Assembly: GCF_024707105.1 (NCBI RefSeq)
Contig: NZ_JANQAJ010000005.1
Span: forward strand, 248,001 to 312,000
Source of the DNA: Devosia ginsengisoli
Lineage (GTDB): Bacteria; Pseudomonadota; Alphaproteobacteria; Rhizobiales; Devosiaceae
DNA: 64,000 bases
Direction: 5' to 3'
Positions 60,415 through 64,000 of this stretch are shown in pieces. Made by a program: the position numbers and the translations under genes. The stretch's first letter is position 1. Each line of letters opens with the position of its first letter. The notes beneath the pieces were generated by a model, which searched no databases, was not told the origin of the DNA, and saw only the letters and a program-made list of their open reading frames with translations.

Positions 60415-61792
60415 ATGCCTTCAAATGATAGCTCTTCGGCTGGGTCAGGTTCGCATAGCCGATCTCGCTCAGCGCCCCACCCTTGCCGGTATCCTTGACC
60501 CCGGTCCAGACCAGGGCCGGATCGAGATAGTCGCACCTGTTGGCGAAGACCGTGCCGGTCTCGACCTGGGCACCCAGCCTGGCGGCGGCGTCGAGGTCCT
60601 GGGTCCAGATCGAGGCGGTGAGGCCATAGGGGCTGTCATTCATCAGGGTGACGGCCTCGGCATCGTCAGCCACCTTCATGATGCCGACCACGGGGCCGAA
60701 GCTCTCCTCGCGCATGACGGACATCTGATGGTTCACATTGGTCAGCACTTCGGGCACCAGATAGGGCGAACCGGGCTTGTCGAGGTCGTGCCTGACATTG
60801 AGATGGCGGGTAGCGCCGCCGCGAATGGCTTCGTCGGTCTGCTGGCGGACATGATCAGCGAAGCTGCCGCGCGCCATGGGGCCGACGATGGTGTCGGCAT
60901 CGAGGGGATTGCCCAAAGTCCAGCCCCTGGCATTGTCGATGAAGCGCTCGACGAAGCTACCATAGACGGCTTCATGCACATAGATGCGCTCGACGCCGCA
61001 GCAGGACTGGCCGGAATTGAAGAAGCTACCATCGACCAGGTTTTCGACGGCATTGTCGAGGTCGGCATCCGCCCGGACATAGGCGGGGTCCTTGCCGCCC
61101 AGCTCGAGGCCGAGCGTGGCGAAAGTGCCGGCGGCGGCCTTCTCGATGCGGCGGCCGCCTTCCACCGAGCCGGTGAAGTTGATGTGATCGATGGCGCCCG
61201 AGGCGATGAGCTTTTCGGTATCGGCGTGGCCGAGAACCAGATTCTGGAACAGGCCGGCGGGGAGGCCGGCGCTTTCGGCGGCGGCGGCGAAGCGCTCGCC
61301 GGCCAGCAGCGTCTGGCTGGCATGCTTGAGGATGATGGCATTGCCGGCCATCAGGCCCGGCACAATGGAATTGACCGCTGTCAGGAACGGGTAGTTCCAC
61401 GGCGCAATGACCATGACCGTGCCCAGGGCCTCGCGGGTTATATAGCGGGTGAAGCCGTCCTTCTCGGGCCGCATGGAGGGCGCCAGCGCTTCGGCGGCCA
61501 GTTCGATCATGTAGCGGCTGCGCTCCTCGACGCCGCGTTTCTCGCCGCCAAAGCGAACCGGCCGGCCCATCTGCCAGGCGAGTTCTGGCACGATGTCGTC
61601 ATTGGCAAGCAGCAGGGCATCGACGAAGTGGCTGAGGATCTTCTGCCGCTCGGCAATGGTGGTCTCGCCCCAGGCATGGCGGGCGGATTTGGCGCGGATG
61701 ACGGCGCCCTCGATCTCGGCGGTGCTCGCCAGCGGCCGCTCGGCATAGATGCTGCCGTCGATAGGGGAGATGATCTTGACCGTGTCGGTCAT
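60413..61792 (-). CDS. NAD(P)-dependent aldehyde dehydrogenase
   Basis: A 459-residue enzyme. APWNYPFLTAVNSIVPGLMAGN, FTGSVEGGRRI, LELGGKDPAYV (catalytic Glu) and FFNSGQSCCGVER (catalytic Cys) are the standard ALDH motifs. The start at 61792 (MTDTVKII) follows AGAGGCCCG. It lies between the glutamine synthetase-like gene and the iron alcohol dehydrogenase, so an alcohol-to-acid oxidation on a glutamylated substrate is a reasonable inference. The substrate is unproven. Confidence 0.87.
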   Translation of the reverse strand: MTDTVKIISPIDGSIYAERPLASTAEIEGAVIRAKSARHAWGETTIAERQKILSHFVDALLLANDDIVPELAWQMGRPVRFGGEKRGVEERSRYMIELAAEALAPSMRPEKDGFTRYITREALGTVMVIAPWNYPFLTAVNSIVPGLMAGNAIILKHASQTLLAGERFAAAAESAGLPAGLFQNLVLGHADTEKLIASGAIDHINFTGSVEGGRRIEKAAAGTFATLGLELGGKDPAYVRADADLDNAVENLVDGSFFNSGQSCCGVERIYVHEAVYGSFVERFIDNARGWTLGNPLDADTIVGPMARGSFADHVRQQTDEAIRGGATRHLNVRHDLDKPGSPYLVPEVLTNVNHQMSVMREESFGPVVGIMKVADDAEAVTLMNDSPYGLTASIWTQDLDAAARLGAQVETGTVFANRCDYLDPALVWTGVKDTGKGGALSEIGYANLTQPKSYHLKA

Positions 61793-61814
61793 TTTTCGGG
61801 CCTCTTGTATCTTC

Positions 61815-61906
61815 CGCAATGTCATCCCCGCGAAAGCGAGGATCCATCCTGAGATCTCGGGATGGGCCCCGGCTCAAGGCCGGGGTGACACCGAGTATGT
61901 GATGCG
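61815..61906. repeat. Family E palindromic repeat, copy 5
   Basis: AATGTCATCCCCGCGAAAGCGAGGATCCATCCTGAGATCTCGGGATGGGCCCCGGCTCAAGGCCGGGGTGACACCGAG. A full-length copy between the ligase and aldehyde dehydrogenase genes. Confidence 0.85.
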
Positions 61907-61926
61907 TTCTGTGGCAGTAAGGAGAC

Positions 61927-63291
61927 TCAGCTCCGCTCGAACCCCCGCTTCAATTCCCAGTCCGTGACCCGCCTGTCATATTCCGCCTGCTCCCATTCCG
62001 CCGTGTGGACATAGTGATCGATGACCTGTTCGCCGAAGGCTGCTTTCAGCATTTTGGACTTGCGCATCGTGTCGGTGGCTTCGCGCAGGGTCTTGGGGAT
62101 TTCGCGGAGTTTCTTGGTCGTATAGGCGTCGCCGACAAAGGCGGGTTCGAGATCCAGCCTGTCCTCGATGCCCTTGATGCCGGCGGCGAGCAGGGCCGCT
62201 ATGGCCAGATAGGGATTGAGGTCGGCGCCGCCAATGCGGCATTCGACACGGATGGATTTGCTGCCTTCTCCGCAGAGGCGGAAGCCGGCGGTACGGTTGT
62301 CGGGCGACCAGATCGCCTTGGTCGGCGCGAATGTACCGGCCTGGAAGCGCTTGTAGCTGTTGATATAGGGCGCGAGGAACCAGGTGATGTCGCGGGCATA
62401 GGCGAGCTGGCCGGCCATGAACTGTTTCATCAGCGAGCTCATGCCGCGCTCGTCCTTGGCATCGACGAATAGGGGTTTGCCCGCCTTGTCGGCCAGCGAC
62501 ATGTGGATGTGGCTCGAGGAGCCTGCGAGGGCATAATCCCACTTGGCCATGAAGGTTACCGCCTTGCCCGCGGCCCAGGCGATCTCCTTGGTGGCGTTCT
62601 TCAGCACCACATGGCGGTCGGCCATGGTGAGGGCGTCGGCATATTTGACATTGATCTCTTCCTGGCCCGGACCCCATTCGCCCTTGGAGGATTCGACGGG
62701 AATGCCCGAGGCCTGCAGATGCTTGCGCAGGGCGCGCATCACGCCCTCTTCCTTGGTGGTCTGGAAGATGTGGTAATCCTGGATGTAGTCGCCGGCCGTC
62801 TGGGCCTTGGCATGGCCCTTCTGGCTGATCGTGCGGTAATCCTCGTCGAAGAGGTAGAATTCCAGTTCCGTGGCCGCATTGGCGGTATAGCCCATGGCGG
62901 CGAGGCGCTCGATCTGGCCCTTGAGGATGGCGCGCGGGCTGTGCGGGATCGGCTCATGGTGATGATGATCGGCGAGGTCGCAGAGCACAATGGCCGTGCC
63001 CTCGAGCCAGCTCGCCTTCATCAGCGTGGTGAGATCGGGCTTCATGACGAAATCGCCATAGCCCTTGCCCCAGTTGGCGGCCGCGTAGCCGGGCACCGGC
63101 TCCATGTCGATATCGTCGGCCAGCAGATAGTCGCAGCCATGCGTCTCGTCATTGGCCGTTTCGAGGAAATATTCGGCCTGGAAACGCTTGCCGATCATCC
63201 GCCCCTGCATGTCGGGGAAGGCGACGAGCACCGTATCCATGCTGCCGGCGGCGACATCCTTGCGCAGGGCGTCCAGGGTATAGGCGGCCAT
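61927..63291 (-). CDS. Glutamine synthetase-like gamma-glutamyl ligase
   Basis: A 454-residue glutamine synthetase fold. TELEFYLFDED (metal Glu), KGEWGPGQEEINV, MAKWDYALAGSSSHIHMSL (active-site His), NSYKRFQAGTFAPTKAIWSPDNRTAG and IRVECRIGGADLNPYLAIAALL are visible. In place of the GSI adenylylation loop (NLYDLP) it has DAYTTKKLREIP, so it is not a typical adenylylated GlnA. With ALDH and Fe-ADH genes next to it, it resembles PuuA/IpuC-type ligases that glutamylate amines. An assimilatory GlnA role cannot be excluded. Confidence 0.82.
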   Translation of the reverse strand: MAAYTLDALRKDVAAGSMDTVLVAFPDMQGRMIGKRFQAEYFLETANDETHGCDYLLADDIDMEPVPGYAAANWGKGYGDFVMKPDLTTLMKASWLEGTAIVLCDLADHHHHEPIPHSPRAILKGQIERLAAMGYTANAATELEFYLFDEDYRTISQKGHAKAQTAGDYIQDYHIFQTTKEEGVMRALRKHLQASGIPVESSKGEWGPGQEEINVKYADALTMADRHVVLKNATKEIAWAAGKAVTFMAKWDYALAGSSSHIHMSLADKAGKPLFVDAKDERGMSSLMKQFMAGQLAYARDITWFLAPYINSYKRFQAGTFAPTKAIWSPDNRTAGFRLCGEGSKSIRVECRIGGADLNPYLAIAALLAAGIKGIEDRLDLEPAFVGDAYTTKKLREIPKTLREATDTMRKSKMLKAAFGEQVIDHYVHTAEWEQAEYDRRVTDWELKRGFERS

Positions 63292-63343
63292 TCAAGTCTC
63301 CGGGCGGTTGTGCCGGCCGCGCGAACGCGACCGGCAAAGCATT

Positions 63344-64000
63344 TCAACTGTAGCGATAGGGTGCGCCGGCCAGTTGCATGTCGGCATTATACTTCTTGAT
63401 GATCTCGACCACGCGGGCGCTCCGGTCGGACTGCTTGGCGATCTCGTCCCAGAAGGCGACGGCATCGGTTTCCACCTGCGCCCATTCGGCGGCGGGAATG
63501 GTGGTCAGTTCGAGATTGCCATTGATGCGGTAATTGGCCTCGCCGGCCCAGTACCAGTGCTGGCGGTAGTAGTGCGAGGTGTCGATCATCATGCGGTAGA
63601 GCTGCTGCAGATGCGGCGGCACTTCGTTCCACTTGGCGGTGTTGACGAAATAGGAACCCGCCCAGGCGCCCGACAGCGGGTTGGTCAGGTAGTATTTGAG
63701 CGCATTGGCCCAGCCCACCGTATGCAGCTCGGTGGTGCCGCACCAGCAGATGCCGTCGAGCTCGCCGGTCTGCAGGGCCGGCTCGACGTCTTCATAGGGC
63801 AGTGAGACCGGAACGACGCCGTATTTGGAGAGGAACTGCCCGGCCGTGGGGAAGGTATAGACCCGCAGCCCGTTGAGGTCGGCCAGCGAATTGATCGGCT
63901 TGGTGGTGCCGAAATTGCACGGATCCCAGGCGCCGGTGGAAAGCCAGGTCACATCGGGGATTTCGGCATAGGCCTCTTCCCAGATTTCCTTGAGGCCCCG
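63344..64000 (-). CDS. TRAP transporter substrate-binding protein, DctP type (partial)
   Basis: The C-terminal 218 residues of a periplasmic binding protein; the gene runs off the right edge. INSLADLNGLRVYTFPTAGQFLSKYGVVPVSLPYEDVEPALQTGELDGI is the conserved DctP region in which the substrate carboxylate-binding Arg (LRVY) lies. NTAKWNEVPPHLQQLYRMM is the usual helix. It carries a small organic acid or zwitterion to TRAP membrane subunits, which must lie outside the window. It is 52 bases upstream of the ligase gene on the same strand. Confidence 0.82.
   Translation of the reverse strand, partial: RGLKEIWEEAYAEIPDVTWLSTGAWDPCNFGTTKPINSLADLNGLRVYTFPTAGQFLSKYGVVPVSLPYEDVEPALQTGELDGICWCGTTELHTVGWANALKYYLTNPLSGAWAGSYFVNTAKWNEVPPHLQQLYRMMIDTSHYYRQHWYWAGEANYRINGNLELTTIPAAEWAQVETDAVAFWDEIAKQSDRSARVVEIIKKYNADMQLAGAPYRYS

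Noticed and set aside
14339..61906. The repeat clusters as a CRISPR array
   Set aside because: Units are scattered over 60 kb, are palindromic, vary in spacing and have no cas genes nearby.
61927..63291. Calling the ligase glnA
   Set aside because: The adenylylation-loop motif differs and the neighbours are catabolic dehydrogenases and a TRAP protein, so an assimilatory role is not assumed.

Overview
The window looks like chromosomal DNA of a GC-rich alphaproteobacterium, most likely Hyphomicrobiales and plausibly Devosia or a near relative. This is inferred from gene content, not from a marker-gene comparison. Supporting signs are a complete-looking Tad/Flp pilus locus, the ffs-dnaX-ybaB-recR order, a membrane-anchored CycM-type cytochrome c, CtrA-like TTAACC motifs and abundant REP-like intergenic palindromes. 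I see no prophage, transposase, integrase, CRISPR array, tRNA or rRNA.

Layout. 0-2.8 kb: nucleoside salvage (deoA end, deoB, upp) and a HAD phosphatase. 2.9-14.3 kb: Tad pilus locus with two TadE/G-like pseudopilins, a secretin-N-domain protein, the Flp pilin, CpaA, CpaB, CpaC, CpaE, CpaF, TadB, TadC, and on the other strand TadD plus a small protein; no CpaD is present. 14.5-25.5 kb: mixed housekeeping genes (M17 peptidase, MarR-GNAT regulator, VTT protein, hydroxyacid reductase, cytochrome c, PheA, LOG protein, DUF817 protein, GST), two toxin-antitoxin pairs and an overlooked 55-codon gene. 25.6-31.2 kb: SRP RNA, dnaX, ybaB, recR, rmuC, def. 31.3-36.7 kb: fmt and truA facing a dapD-DUF805-dapE operon that carries two small membrane proteins. 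37.4-41.5 kb: flavin disulfide oxidoreductase, a PAS-GGDEF cyclase and a sugar isomerase-like protein.

41.7-49.6 kb is a sugar island: an IclR regulator and a lactonase-like amidohydrolase diverge from a CUT2 ABC importer, a BDH2-like SDR and an L-fuconate dehydratase. Together they fit non-phosphorylative L-fucose (or related deoxysugar) catabolism. 50-56.2 kb: M29 aminopeptidase, an ABC exporter preceded by a leader peptide and terminator-like hairpin, Ohr, a tandem VOC dioxygenase and a DUF924 protein. 56.4-59 kb: KDG kinase diverging from a fructuronate-reductase-like dehydrogenase (hexuronate catabolism). 59.1-64 kb: a minus-strand set of a TRAP binding protein, a glutamine synthetase-like ligase, an aldehyde dehydrogenase and a frameshifted iron alcohol dehydrogenase, which resembles gamma-glutamylation routes for amines or amino alcohols.

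The intergenic spaces are crowded with at least six families of dispersed palindromic repeats (called A to F here), about 25 copies in 64 kb. The least explained elements are the leader-peptide/attenuator at 51.85 kb, the strongly structured spacer at 36.84-37.03 kb, the small gene at 23.8 kb, and the CpaD-less Tad locus. I did not find a system I can call truly undescribed.
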